Part shown: positions 1 to 10,117 of the stretch, piece after piece | How the letters are laid out: each line of letters begins with the position of its first letter | Position numbering within the stretch: position 1 is the stretch's first letter | Source of the DNA: Bactericera cockerelli | Lineage: Eukaryota > Arthropoda > Insecta > Hemiptera > Triozidae | NCBI GenBank assembly: GCA_024516035.1 | Contig: CM044963.1 | Span: 19,060,113-19,124,112, forward strand | Direction: 5' to 3' | Length of the DNA stretch: 64,000 nucleotides | Position numbers and translations under genes: made by a program | The notes under the pieces: generated by a model | What the model was told of the DNA's origin: nothing | The model's input: only the letters and a program-made list of their open reading frames with translations | Databases searched by the model: none

Positions 1-142
1 TATACTCAAATAAATGAGGAAAAATCGAAGTATACAGATTAGATTATATTCATAATAATTATATGTCAAGACCATTTGTCAATAAAAAAAAAATATGTGT
101 GTAGAATATTACCTAAATCAAATTAGCAAAATCGACCTTTTA

Positions 143-315
143 GAGGAAGTTAACTAATAGGCGAGGTTAATGCTGAAGCATTTTCTATCCTCGAGAGTGC
201 TTTCTAATTGAGAAAAAAATCATGCATCGGGTGAGATTCGAACCAAGGATACCTACATGCACTACTAGGATTACAAGCCCAGGGCCGTAACCACTCGACT
301 ACCAATACATGTAAA
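143..315 (-). mobile_element. tRNA-derived SINE, family A
   Basis: On the minus strand the head has TTGGTAGTCGAGTGGTTACG and a B-box-like GGTTCGAATCTCACC; the body ends with AATGCTTCAGCATTAACCTC. It is followed by the interspersed repeat at 323. Confidence 0.8.
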
Positions 316-322
316 TAATATT

Positions 323-490
323 CATCATCATCATAGGGTGGCGTCATCGTGAACGATGATAGCCAGACAGTGGAGTAATAACTCAGCACTTCTACCACTG
401 TCTATACAAGGAGCCTAATAATTGACAAGGGCCCCCAAAACCAAGCCAATGCTGGTCTACTCCTTGTTTATAGTCCCTCAGTCAGACTGC
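323..490 (+). repeat. Interspersed repeat H
   Basis: CATCATAGGGTGGCGTCATC, GTGAACGATG, CAGCACTTCTACCACTG, CAAGCCAATGCTGGTCTACT. Six copies occur in the window, all plus strand; two follow family A SINE heads. Origin unknown to me. Confidence 0.85.
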
Positions 491-650
491 TGATCTACTC
501 CCTGTTTAAAGTCCCCTAGCCAGACGGCTGGTCTACTCCCTGTTTATAGTCCCCCAGCCAGACTGCTGGTCTACTCCCTGTTTATAGTCTCCCAGCCAGA
601 CTACTGGTCTACTCCCTGTTTAAAGTCCTCCAGACAGACTTGAATCATAT
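440..650 (+). repeat. Short minisatellite (37-40 bp) extending repeat H
   Basis: Four to five copies of CTGGTCTACTCCCTGTTTAT followed by AGTCCCCCAGCCAGACTG. Resembles the 30-bp array at 51762. Confidence 0.8.
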
Positions 651-689
651 TCACGAGACACTAAAAACATGGAATTTTATAATCTGCAT

Positions 690-900
690 GCCTGCCCACC
701 CCCATGACGCGTAACGGATCCTTTCCTCTACTGTCCAAACCGCGAAAACTCTGCGTCAGTCGGATATTGAACCCACGCCCTGTCGAGTACCCGTCCGGAT
801 ATTCGCCTCATTGCCCGGCAGGACAGCGCGTCTGATTATTTACCAGGGATCATAGGTTGAGTACATCCCGTCCCGTCTAGACATAAGCAGCGGGCAAGTC
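690..900 (-). mobile_element. Probable tRNA-derived SINE
   Basis: Minus strand CCTGCCGGGCAATGAGGCGA and GGCGTGGGTTCAATATCCGA look like A and B boxes; no second copy seen here. Confidence 0.45.
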
Positions 901-901
901 A

Positions 902-1830
902 GACTGTATGCAGGCTAGCAGTCAGTACCCGATGCTAATTATGGTGCACTATAGTCAGCTCACTCACGGCTGGAGGTATAGTGTTTTCCAGACTGTATGC
1001 AGATTAGCACTCAGCACCCGATGCTAATTATGGTGCACTATAGTCAGCTCACTCACGGCTGGAGGTATAGTGTTTTCCAGACTGTATGCAGATTAGCACT
1101 CAGCATCCGATGCTAATTATGGTGCACTATAGTCGACTCACTCACTGCTGGAGGTATAGTGTTTTCCAGGCGCAGATTAGCACTCAGCACCCGATGCTAA
1201 TTATTTTGCACTATAGTCGGCTCACTCAGGGCTGGAGGTATAGTGTTTTCCAGACTGTATGCAGACTAGCACTCAGCACCCGATGCTAATTATGGTGCAC
1301 TATAGTGAGCTCACTCACTGCTAGAGGTATAGTGTTTTCCAGACTGTATGCAGATTAGCACTCAGCACCCGATGCTAATTATGGTGCACTATAGTCAGCT
1401 CACTCACAGCTGGAAGTATAGTGTTTTCCAGACTGTATGCAGATTAGCACTCAGCACCCGATGCTAATTATGGTGCACTATAGTCAGCTCACTCAGGGCT
1501 GGAGGTATAGTGTTTTCCAGACTGTATGCAGACTAGCACTCAGCACCCGATGCTAATTATGGTGCACTATAGTGAGCTCACTCACTGCTAGAGGTATAGT
1601 GTTTTCCAGACTGTATGCAGATTAGCACTCAGCACCCGATGCTAATTATGGTGCACTATAGTCAGCTCACTCACAGCTGGAGGTATAGTGTTTTCCAGAC
1701 TGTATGCAGATTAGCACTCAGCACCCGTTGCTAATTATGGTGCACTATAGTCAGCTCACTCACAGCTGGAAGTATAGTGTTTTCCAGACTGTATGCAGAT
1801 TAGCACTCAGCACCCGATGCCGATGCTAAT
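902..1830 (+). repeat. 89-bp satellite array (about 10 copies)
   Basis: Unit GACTGTATGCAGATTAGCAC to AGGTATAGTGTTTTCCA, period 89 (starts 902, 991, 1080). Copies differ by a few bases; one is shortened near 1170 and the last carries an 8-base duplication (CCGATGCCGATGC). No exon is recognised at either end. Confidence 0.93.
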
Positions 1831-1847
1831 TATATATAAGTACAAGT

Positions 1848-2075
1848 GGACTGTCGCCCGCTTTGCGGGCCAAGGCATGGCCGTGAAAGCAAAAAATCCT
1901 TTTTCGCCAATGGCAGGTGTTGTAGTGGGAATTTCGAAAAATCCCGTCTTATTGCACATCTAGACTATAAGACAAAGCTACCTACCAAATTTCAGCTTCC
2001 TAGGACTTACGGTTTGGGCTGTAGAGCGATGATCAGTGAGTGATCAGTCAGTGACTTTGACATTTATATATTAAG
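1848..2075 (-). mobile_element. Helitron-like 3' end remnant
   Basis: Inverse-oriented copy of the sequence at 27868: CTGTCGCCCGCTTTGCGGGC hairpin end, CAGCTTCCTAGGACTTACGG, CAGTGACTTTGACATTTATA. The terminal CTAG is mutated. Confidence 0.7.
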
Positions 2076-2149
2076 ATTTAAGATTACGGACCATACTTCT
2101 TGTCTGTCCATGATATGTTTTGAAGTGATGCATCTATCTCTTCATCCCT

Positions 2150-2182
2150 CCATTATATCTCTTTCTCCTTCTCTTTTTCTCG

Positions 2183-2238
<56 letters not shown>

Positions 2239-2285
2239 TTTTTTCTCTCTCTCTTTCTCTCTCCTTCCTCTTCCTCTTTTCCCTT
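2150..2285 (+). repeat. (CT)n-rich tract
   Basis: CTCTCT and TTTCTC runs, low complexity. Confidence 0.95.
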
Positions 2286-2424
2286 TTGAATGACTAGATA
2301 CCTAAAAGATGGACCTTTCGCTCCACCCTGAAGCTAGTATGCAGTGAAGTGAACGGGGTTAAATTTTCTTACTCTCAACACTATAATGCTCGTATAAAAA
2401 AATCGGTACTAGAGCTAGATTGAT

Positions 2425-2640
2425 TAGACTGGTAGTCAAGTGGTAAACGCGCTAGTCTGGTAATCCAGGTAGCGTAGGCATCCGTTGGTTCGGATCCCAG
2501 CGAGTGCATGAATTTTTCCTCATTAATTCGAGATCGTGACCACATAATAATAACTCTAAGGGTTAGGTGGTAGAAAATGCTTTGAGCATTAACCTCGCCT
2601 GGTGGTTACCTTCCACTAAAGAGTGTTATTATTATTATAG
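2425..2640 (+). mobile_element. tRNA-derived SINE, family A
   Basis: Head TGGTAGTCAAGTGGTAAACG with B-box-like GTTCGGATCCC; body GGTTAGGTGGTAGAAAATGC and CATTAACCTCGCCTGGTGGT; ends in an ATT microsatellite. Confidence 0.83.
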
Positions 2641-3040
2641 TGATTATCCAGCTTACAAAATCATCAGTGAATCAAACAACCGGCAGATTTCCAGAACTAG
2701 CCATTTTCGCTTACTTCGCGAGGTGATTAAATTTAATTTAAAACTGATTTAAGAGTGTGGTCGGATTTTTTTTTTTTTTTTCATTTGGTGGTACAAACAC
2801 GACTGGTAAAGGTTAAGGCGTTTGTTCGAATCCCACCCAACGCTCGAGTTTAAAAATATGATCACTTCATCACATATTTATGTCAGCAAAAAATGCTAAA
2901 ATATAGAGATTTCTGTCTATTAAAAAAAAGTATTTTTTTTCTGTCCATGAAAAGTGAAAGGACTTTCGAATATATATCTGCCCCCACCCCTTCCTTCTTT
3001 TCCTAGTTGTGAATTTTAGAGGAAGATCAATATTCTAGTT

Positions 3041-3450
3041 CCCCCCCCTTGTCCTCCTTATCCTTCTCTTTCCTCTCTCTTTCTTTATCTCTCCCTCTAA
3101 CTACTCTCTTCCTCTCACTCCTCTTTTTTCCCCCCTCCCACCCTTTCTTTCTTGCTCTCTCTTTCTCTCTCCCTCTCCCTTCCTCCCTCCCTCTCCCTTT
3201 CTTTCTGTCTCTCTTCTTCTTTCCGTTTCTTTCTTGCTCTCTCTCTAACTCCTCTCTACTTTTCACTCTCTCTCTCTATCCTCTATTTCTTTCTGTCTCT
3301 CTTCTTCTTTCCGTTTCTTTCTTGCTCTCTCTCTTACTCCTCTCTACTTTTCACTCTCTCTCTCTCTCTCTCTTTCTCTCTCTATCCTCTATTTCTTTCT
3401 GTCTCTCTCTTCTTCTCTTCGTTTCTTTTTCTCCCTCTAACTCCTGATTA
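3041..3450 (+). repeat. Pyrimidine-rich low-complexity tract
   Basis: About 400 bases almost entirely C and T with a ~75-base repeat (TTTCTTTCTGTCTCTCTTCT twice). Ser/Leu-rich open frames are artefacts. Confidence 0.93.
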
Positions 3451-3479
3451 GGGGTTGGGTGGAAGAGATTGAAAACATA

Positions 3480-3905
3480 ATTTTGCATTATAATACTTAT
3501 ATCTATTTTTCACATTATATGTTATTATGTATTTACATATTTATGTATCTTATTTATAAAAAAAAATCCCATTAATGATTCCCCTTTTTTTCTTTGAAGG
3601 ATTTAAAATATTTTATGTTTACCTATACTAATTTTATGTCTATTCCGACGGGGTACAAGCTTGCAATGCGCTGATTATTGTGTATAATACAATACGGTTG
3701 CAGTACATGATAAACAGGATATTGTAAACTTGTATTTGGAGACTGGCATCTCCACGTCACTAGCCCACCTGAGCTGATGGTGTAAAAGAGCATACTTAAA
3801 GTATAAAGTCTGTACTTTTTTAATTTGCACTAGCTTTGCTTATTAGCGACCTTGAGCAAAGTCAGTATAGAAGTGGAAACATCAGACTTTCATTAACTTT
3901 GTTCT
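3480..3905. other. AT-rich stretch without recognisable feature
   Basis: No exon, repeat family or RNA recognised; an inverted scrap of repeat H (CTATTAGCCTCCTTGTATAA) follows at 3920. Confidence 0.5.
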
Positions 3906-4024
3906 AGGGGCCCTTGTTAACTATTAGCCTCCTTGTATAAATTGGATGGAAATATCAAGTTCGGCGACCATCTAACACGATGATTCTACTCAATGATGAC
4001 TATAATAATAATAACAATAATAAT

Positions 4025-4240
4025 AACACTCTCTAGTCGAAGTTAAACACCAGGCGAGGTTTATGCTCAAAGCATTTTCTACCACCTAACCCTCAGAGTC
4101 TAATTATTATGTGGTCACAAACTCAAATTAATGAGGAAAAATTCGTGCACTGGGTGGGATTCGAACCAACGGACCCCTACGCTATCTGGATTATCAGACT
4201 AACACGTTAACCACTTGACTACCAGTGCACGTATACCAGA
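4025..4240 (-). mobile_element. tRNA-derived SINE, family A
   Basis: Minus-strand copy; plus-strand landmarks CCAGGCGAGGTTTATGCTCA and GGTGGGATTCGAACCAACGG. Ends at CACTTGACTACCAGTGCACG. Confidence 0.83.
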
Positions 4241-4299
4241 CTAATATAAAATAAATTAGTCGGTGGAAGAGTGTGAATGTGAAGAGTTTTTGCCTATGG

Positions 4300-4520
4300 C
4301 AATCTCTGCCACCCAAGGGTTGGTGGAAGAGATTGCCATAGGCAATAAACCCGCCCTTTACCTAGGACATAATATGTATATATTTTGGTTTTTTTTTTTT
4401 TTTTTTTTTTCTTGTTTATTTTATTAATATTGTCAATTATTATATTTAATTTTTACCACTATTTGTCTGTATAAATATGTTCAACCAATAAAGAGTTTCT
4501 AAATAAATGAATAAACGATT
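4300..4520 (+). repeat. Interspersed tail repeat T (retroelement 3' end-like)
   Basis: GAAGAGATTGCCATAGGCAA, CGCCCTTTACCTAGGACATA, then AT-rich sequence with CAACCAATAAAGAGTTTCTA. Recurs in both orientations; probably a non-LTR 3' UTR. Confidence 0.75.
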
Positions 4521-4548
4521 CTATTTGATTTATCGTCTTGGATTAGGA

Positions 4549-4865
4549 CCAGCCTCCGTGGTGTAATGGTTGTGACTACTGCCCGTAGTCCAGAGTTCCC
4601 GAGTTCAACTCAAGGATGGGGCAGACTTTTCGACGAAAATTCTGTTTCATCCAAACACGTGAGGCTGGCATTTCCGGCCCTACCCAGGCTGGGTGAGGTT
4701 AATGTGGGTAGCTGGTACGATTCCCAGCGAATGGAGGGTAAAACCCCCGTCCTGACTATCTCAGTTAGGACGTTAAAACCAAATAGAATCAACTGGTCAC
4801 AATAGATCTAATCAGGTCGCAGTGTTAATTGTAAGGGTTTCATTGGAAACCCTACAACCAGGTCA
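4549..4865 (+). mobile_element. tRNA-derived SINE, family B
   Basis: The head CAGCCTCCGTGGTGTAATGG to CGAGTTCAACTC carries tRNA-like A and B boxes. The core CCCAGGCTGGGTGAGGTTAA to GAGGGTAAAACCCCCGTCCT is shared with the 5S-derived SINEs. A family-specific 3' part ends GGAAACCCTACAACCA. Confidence 0.88.
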
Positions 4866-4884
4866 GATAATAATATAATAATAA

Positions 4885-4945
4885 TACCCTCCATTCGTCG
4901 CTGGGAATCGTACCAGCTACTCACATGAACCTCACCCAGTATACC
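4885..4945 (-). mobile_element. SINE core fragment
   Basis: Plus strand ACCCTCCATTCGTCGCTGGG to AACCTCACCCAG is the inverse of the shared SINE core; head and tail are absent. Confidence 0.7.
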
Positions 4946-4949
4946 AGAC

Positions 4950-5240
4950 TAATATATAACTAGTCTGGCTGGGGGACGTTAAACAGGGAGAAGACCAGTG
5001 TCTCGCTAGAGGACTACAAACAGAGAACAGACTAGCCAACTCTTACCAGCCAGGCTAGCTTGCAGTTTCCTAAGGGTTTAATGGCTTATGAAGAAAAGTC
5101 CAAGTCCTCATGATGGTCGATCGCACATAGAAATTTGTGGTTCAGGACGAGCCATCTTTGAAAAAAAGTTGGCTGGAGACCATCACTCTCCCCTCCAGCT
5201 GTAGCCAAGCTGGCTACAACAACAACAACAAATATATAAC
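4950..5240 (+). repeat. Unclassified interspersed sequence before the first PMEPA1-like exon
   Basis: Contains TTTAATGGCTTATGAAGAAA and AAGTCCAAGTCCTCA, shared with 32695-32770, and a (CAA)n end. Confidence 0.55.
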
Positions 5241-5283
5241 TAAATAATCTCTCCCCCCCCCCCCCCCCCCCCCCCCCCCCCAG

Positions 5284-5478
5284 ATGTTGACCCTGCCGTC
5301 GGGAGGCTCGACAGGCATGATGTCTCGTCAGCTAGGCGCGGCCAGGGACCGGCAGACTCGTCTGGCCTCGGTCATGACGGACCTCGCCCTCGATCTGCCC
5401 CCCTCCATCCCTCTGCCGGACGGCGAGGAGATTCCCTACGGCTCGGCCGTCCGGCTGCACATCCGAGACTCGGAACAG
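5284..5478 (+). CDS. LDLRAD4: PMEPA1/LDLRAD4-like protein, internal exon (65 codons)
   Basis: The exon follows a run of about 30 C ending in cag and ends at CAG|GTGGGT; it is exactly 65 codons, phase 0 at both ends. The encoded segment LDLPPSIPLPDGEEIPYG followed by VRLHIRDSEQ matches, from knowledge of the family, the vertebrate PMEPA1/LDLRAD4 region with DLPP, SLSDGEE, PPPY and LRDPEQ. These are small single-pass membrane proteins that sequester receptor-regulated SMADs and recruit NEDD4-type ubiquitin ligases, damping TGF-beta signalling. The first PPPY motif of vertebrates is IPY here, so that WW ligand looks lost. The open frame continues far into the downstream tandem repeat, but the coding exon should stop at the first donor because the next exon aligns directly. 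The ATG at the start is probably internal. Upstream membrane-segment exons were not found. Confidence 0.85.
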
Positions 5479-6945
5479 GTGGGTACAACACATCCGAGAC
5501 TCGGAACAAGTGGGTACAACACATCCGAGACTCAGAGGAACAGGTGGGTACAACACATCCGAGACTCAGAGGAACAGGTGGGTACAACACATCCGAGACT
5601 CAGAGGAACAGGTGGGTACAACACATCCGAGACTCAGAGGAACAGGTGGGTACAACACATCCGAGACTCAGAGGAACAGGTGGGTACAACACATCCGAGA
5701 CTCAGAGGAACAGGTGCATGGGTAACTACATCCGAGACTCGGAACAGGTGGGTACAACACATCCGAGACTCGGAACAGGTGGGTACTACATCCGAGACTC
5801 GGAACAGGTGGGTACAACACATCCGAGACTCAGAGGAACAGGTGGGTACAACACATCCGAAACTCAGAGGAACAGGTGGGTACAACACATCCGAGACTCA
5901 GAGGAACAGGTGGGTAACTACATCCGAGACTCGGAACAGGTGGGTACAACACATCCGAGACTCGGAACAGGTGGGTACTACATCCGAGACTCGGAACAGG
6001 TGGGTACAACACATCCGAGACTCAGAGGAACAGGTGGGTACAACACATCCGAGACTCAGAGGAACAGGTGGGTACAACACATCCGAGACTCGGAACAGGT
6101 GGGTACTACATCCGAGACTCGGAACAGGTGGGTACAACACATCCGAGACTCAGAGGAACAGGTGGGTACAACACATCCGAGACTCAGAGGAACAGGTGGG
6201 TACAACACATCCGAGACTCAGAGGAACAGGTGGGTACAACACATCCGAGACTCGGAACAGGTGGGTACAACACATCCGAGACTCGGAACAGGTGGGTACA
6301 ACACATCCGAGACTCGGAACAGGTGGGTACAACACATCCGAGACTCAGAGGAACAGGTGGGTACAACACATCCGAGACTCAGAGGAACAGGTGGGTAACT
6401 ACATCCGAGACTCGGAACAGGGGGTACTACATCCGAGACTCGGAACAGGTGGGTACTACATCCGAGACTCGGAACAGGTGGGTACTACATCCGAGACTCA
6501 GAGGAACAGGTGGGTACAACACATCCGAGACTCGGAACAGGTGGGTACTACATCCGAGACTCGGAACAGGTGGGTACTTCATCCGAGACTCGGAACAGGT
6601 GGGTACTACATCCGAGACTCGGAACAGGTGGGTACAACACATCCGAGACTCGGAACAGGTGGGTACAACACATCCGAGACTCGGAACAGGTGAGTACCTA
6701 CATTCGAGACTCGGAACAGGTGGGTACACATCCGAGACTCGGAACAGGTGGATACTACATCCGAGACTCGGAACAGGTGGGTACTACATCCGAGACTCGG
6801 AACAGGTGGGTACTACATCCGAGACTCGGAACAGGTGGGTACTACATCCGAGACTCGGAACAGGTGAGTACCTACATTCGAGACTCGGAACAGGTGGGTA
6901 CACATCCGAGACTCGGAACAGGTGGGTATATACGAGACTCGGAAA
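5479..6945 (+). repeat. Splice-donor-derived minisatellite (29-34 bp unit, several dozen copies)
   Basis: The array begins at the donor of the preceding exon. Each unit holds the last ~20 exon bases (CATCCGAGACTCGGAACAG), the donor GTGGGT and a short spacer (ACAACA, ACTA or AACTA). Units are 34 bp (with an extra AGA in CTCAGAGGAACAG), 31, 30 or 29 bp; the shorter forms predominate at the 3' end, where GTGAGT donors also appear. All three plus frames stay open for hundreds of codons, giving artefactual open frames. It occupies most of the intron before the 7053 exon. Confidence 0.95.
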
Positions 6946-7052
6946 TTATTATTATTATTATTAACATATTTACTGTTTGTTATTATATATAAGTATTTCT
7001 TATCTATTTCTATGGTAGCACGTACTAATGATCCTCTCCTCTGCCCCCCCAG

Positions 7053-7252
7053 GAAAGCGAGATCTATCAGAAGTGCGTCCGGGCGCCCCCGAACCGCACG
7101 ATATTCGACGGGGGCGACTCCCCCCCTCCCCCCTACCGCTGCCACTCGGCGGGGGTGCTCTCCCCCCCTCCGCCCGCCCCCGCCCCCCCCACCTGTCCCG
7201 ACTACAGCAGCAGTGCCTCCTCGGTGGTGCGGAGTCATAGCATGTCGAGCAG
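7053..7252 (+). CDS. LDLRAD4: PMEPA1/LDLRAD4-like protein, exon with SMAD-interaction and PY motifs
   Basis: The acceptor is ctctgcccccccag and the donor AG|GTGAGC; the exon enters in phase 0 and leaves with two bases of a codon. It begins ESEIYQKCVRAPPNRTIFDG, the diagnostic segment: PPNR is the SMAD-interaction motif of PMEPA1 and LDLRAD4, and vertebrate proteins share VRAPPNRTIFD. About ten residues on comes SPPPPYR, a PPxY ligand for NEDD4-family WW domains. The rest is Pro/Ser-rich and GC-rich, unlike the AT-rich introns. Spliced to the previous exon it reads RDSEQ-ESEIYQKCVRAPPNR, co-linear with vertebrate RDPEQ through VRAPPNR. Assignment to the family is strong; function in this animal is inferred. 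Confidence 0.9.
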
Positions 7253-7309
7253 GTGAGCGAGGGTTCGATCCCGGGACCCATCACTATTTTTTTTTTTTTT
7301 TTTTTTTTT

Positions 7310-7472
7310 TAAGCTTTATTAGGAGGACACAGTACAATGGTAACAGTATAAAATTAGGAAAAACGAACAAACAAATGGCAAAATAAATAAGTAAAAAAGA
7401 AAATAAATAATGTCCTACCTACGGGGCGGGGTTATTGCCTGTGGCAATCTCTTCCACCCAACCCTTATTTTA
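7310..7472 (-). repeat. Tail repeat T, minus strand
   Basis: AAGCTTTATTAGGAGGACAC to GGGGTTATTGCCTGTGGCAA and TCTTCCACCCAACCC. Confidence 0.72.
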
Positions 7473-7508
7473 CTTATTTTACAACCCAACAACTATTCAT
7501 CATCATGG

Positions 7509-7755
7509 GGTGGCGCCAGCCTCTGTGTCGTAACGGTTGTGACTACTGCTCTTGGTCTAGAGATTCGATTCCCGGTTGGAGCAAACTTTTCGCGCAAAAA
7601 ATTCTGTTCCCTCCGAACATGTGAGGCTGGCAATTCCGGCCCTAGCCAGGCTGGGTGAGGTTAATGTGGGTAGCTGGTTAATGTGGCAGCGAATGGAGGG
7701 AAACACCCCCGTCCTGTTTACGTCAAGTCAGGACGTTAAAACCAAATAGAATCAA
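7509..7755 (+). mobile_element. tRNA-derived SINE, family B
   Basis: Head GCCAGCCTCTGTGTCGTAAC, B-box-like GATTCGATTCCCGG, then the shared core; the 3' part ends in ACCAAATAGAATCAATGG. In the intron after the SMAD-motif exon. Confidence 0.85.
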
Positions 7756-7869
7756 TGGACATGAAAGGAGCCTCGATATTGGATATGGGCGTCCATATAA
7801 TCCTCTCACCACCGTGATTTAAGGTATCAATACGTATCTCACGGACACGGAATTATTATTATTATATTA

Positions 7870-8170
7870 TCATAGGGTGGCGTCATCGTGAACGATGACA
7901 GCCAGACAGTGGAGGAATGACTCAGCACTTCTACCACTGCCTTTACAAGAGGAGGCTAATAATTGACAAGGGCCCCAGAACCAAGCCAATGCTGGTCTAC
8001 TCCCTGTTCATAGTCCCCCAGCCAGACCCGTCACTATTACTTAATTTTTTTTAAGTTTAATAAGTTATTACTTTATTTTTATAATGGTTTACACCATTTT
8101 ACATCTCCTAAGCTTTGAAAAGCTTCTAAAAAAAGTGGGCTACTTGCAAGATTGAATAACACATGTAGCT
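7870..8170 (+). repeat. Interspersed repeat H with extension
   Basis: Repeat H to about 8030, then AGCTTTGAAAAGCTTCTAAA and ACATGTAGCTGGCCAATCAT. The same 300-base combination recurs at 40797. Confidence 0.82.
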
Positions 8171-8460
8171 GGCCAATCATGCATGCAGATTCTAATTAAA
8201 ATAAATGGACGAAATCAGTTGAGTTTGGGTCAAATATACTCCGAAATTAAAACATTTTTTTTAGAATTGAATTGTAACATACTTTTTTTGCTTCAAATAA
8301 ATGAGCGACATATTATTTATTTATTTACATACATATATTGGTTGAGTTTGGGTCAAATATCCTTAATTTATTATTAATTATTTTTCACTCGGTGGTATGC
8401 TGACTTTATTGTTTTACATGGGATAAGATAAGATAAATAGTTTTTTTTAGAATCAATATA

Positions 8461-9379
8461 CGAGGTTTGGCTATTAAGTTCGTAGACGCGAGCCGCTACG
8501 CAAAAGCTGTCCATGCTAGGAAGATATGATAAACATATTTAGACAGCTTCAAGTCTTGTGTTTTGATTCAAAGCTGACACATGCCTGTACTGTAATTAGT
8601 TCTGTTGTGATAGCCCGACGCGCAAGACACCTTTTTTAATTTTGCCGGAATTATGATTGATACAAACGTTGAGCAACGAGTGATTATTGAATATTACGTA
8701 AAACTTGCTGGTGAAACTTTTTCTTTGTTAAAGACAGTGTACCAGGAGTCATGTTTGAAAAGATCAACGCTTTATAAGTGGTTTAAAACGGTTTTAAGAT
8801 GGTCAGGAAGATGTTGAGGACGATCCACGTCCTGGTCGCCCCCAAACCTCAAAAATTGACGAAAACATTGAAAAAAATTGTGTTATGATTCGTTCTAAGC
8901 GTAGGTTACCTCATACACTAATGGCTGATACACTTAAAATTGATTAAGAATGTGTGAGACAAATTTTGCACGAAAATTTCAACATGACAAAAGTTTGCGC
9001 AAAAATGGTGCCATGCGCCAGCCCACAGTGCCTTCTCCGTGAAGACGTTCCTGGCCAAGTACAACATCCCAGTGTTGGAACACCCTCCTAACTCAACCGA
9101 CTTGGCCCCGTGCGACTTTTCCTTATTCCCAAAAATCAAATCTGCCCTGAAAGGTACCAGATTTGATAGCGTAGATGCCGTTAAGAAAAAACCGGCAAAA
9201 GTCTTGGAAGGCCTCACACAAAATGACCTCCACCACTGGTTCGATCAATAGAAAATTTGCTTAGAACGTTATAGGGATAGAGGAGGGGAGTACATTGAAG
9301 GGGATAACTACTAAAGTTGGGTAAGTTAAACACACATCGTTTTATGGGAAGAGTCTACGAACTTAATAGCCAAACCTCG
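8461..9379 (+). mobile_element. Internally deleted mariner transposon
   Basis: The 5' end CGAGGTTTGGCTATTAAGTT is the inverse of the 3' end AACTTAATAGCCAAACCTCG. Both are flanked by TA (8459-8460, 9380-9381), the mariner target. Inside, the N-terminal HTH part (IDTNVEQRVIIEYYVKLAGE) is fused, after frame breaks, to the C-terminal part (LEHPPNSTDLAPCDFSLFPK). The central catalytic region is missing, so the copy is dead but its ends remain. Confidence 0.93.
8653..9251 (+). pseudogene. Mariner transposase remnant
   Basis: ATG at 8653 opens an N-terminal DNA-binding region (TLYKWFK helix). Stops appear from about 8815. After a deletion near 9010 the final catalytic-domain segment (YNIPVLEHPP, TDLAPCDF, LKGTRFDSVDAV, LTQNDLHHWFDQ) reaches a stop at 9249-9251. 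Two of the three catalytic aspartates are absent. Confidence 0.88.
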
Positions 9380-9429
9380 TACATACTGATTACAAAGCAA
9401 CACTTTCCCTGAGCTAATAGTTATCATAT

Positions 9430-9575
9430 ATTTGTGTTAATCACTATCGTGATATCACAACTACTCAAACTCGCTTTACTAAATCTACGCTGAAACCGAG
9501 ACTTGACCCACCGACCTCCAGGTTACAAGTTCGCTGCCCTATCGATCAAGCTACTGAGGTCGGTAAATAGAACAG
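9430..9575 (-). mobile_element. tRNA-derived SINE, family D
   Basis: Minus strand: GACCTCAGTAGCTTGATCGA head, GGTGGGTCAAGTCTCGGTTT B-box region, then GCGAGTTTGAGTAGTTGTGA and TATCACGATAG. Confidence 0.8.
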
Positions 9576-9584
9576 AATAGTCTA

Positions 9585-9665
9585 TAGAATATACCTTGTT
9601 TATACTGCCGAGGTAAGACTGAAAAGTCCCTTTACTCCAGCAGTCAAACAGCTTTTATATTTTCT
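9585..9665 (-). mobile_element. Family C-like SINE tail fragment
   Basis: TATACTGCCGAGGTAAGACT and GTCCCTTTACTCCAGCAGTC are the inverse of the family C 3' end and of 20158-20225. Confidence 0.6.
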
Positions 9666-9776
9666 GATATAATGTGGGCTTCTAAGGAAATTTTCATGTA
9701 TGTTGTTGATTCCATGCAAAGTGAATGACCTCACCTAACCCCCCCCCCCCCCCCCCTACATTATCTCTGCTTGCAG

Positions 9777-9880
9777 CCGGCACCCCCCCCTCTCCCCCGG
9801 TTCTGTCCCCTCTGTGATAATCCAACAAGCGACGCGTCCTCTAAACCAAAGTAACAAGTCCAGCGGAGATCTGGCGATAG
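9777..9880 (+). CDS. LDLRAD4: PMEPA1/LDLRAD4-like protein, third visible exon
   Basis: A run of C and then ttatctctgcttgcag precedes this 104-base exon, which ends ATAG|GTATTT. It completes the split codon from the 7252 donor and leaves one base for the next exon, so the phases fit on both sides. It encodes SRHPPLSPGSVPSVIIQQAT, then a Ser/Asn-rich stretch ending SSGDLAIG. I recognise no motif. Support is the phase match, splice signals and base composition, so confidence is below that of the neighbouring exons. Confidence 0.75.
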
Positions 9881-10117
9881 GTATTTCATTCATTCATTTA
9901 TTTTTATTTTCTTTTTTAACATGAACGGGGTTCCATTATATATGTTTACTTTTTTAAATTTATTTATTTAGTAACAGGATAACATATACAAAGGTATCTT
10001 TTCCTAAGCTGAAGCTTCTAAGACCAGAACTTAACATTATTTATATTAAAAGCTATATTAAAAAAACTAAAATCCTAACTAACGTAACTGGTTATTTAAA
10101 CGTATAGGCCGTGTATG

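Noticed and set aside
690..900. Functional tRNA on the minus strand
   Set aside because: A- and B-box-like motifs are present but there is no convincing cloverleaf.
3049..3451. Ser/Leu/Pro-rich membrane-like proteins
   Set aside because: Translation of pyrimidine-rich low-complexity DNA; the same applies to 43439-44164 and 44728-45273.
5479..6964. Long open frames (284-469 codons) across the tandem repeat
   Set aside because: They arise because the repeat lacks stops in all three frames; only the first 65 codons of the frame starting at 5284 align with the protein family, and a good donor ends the exon.
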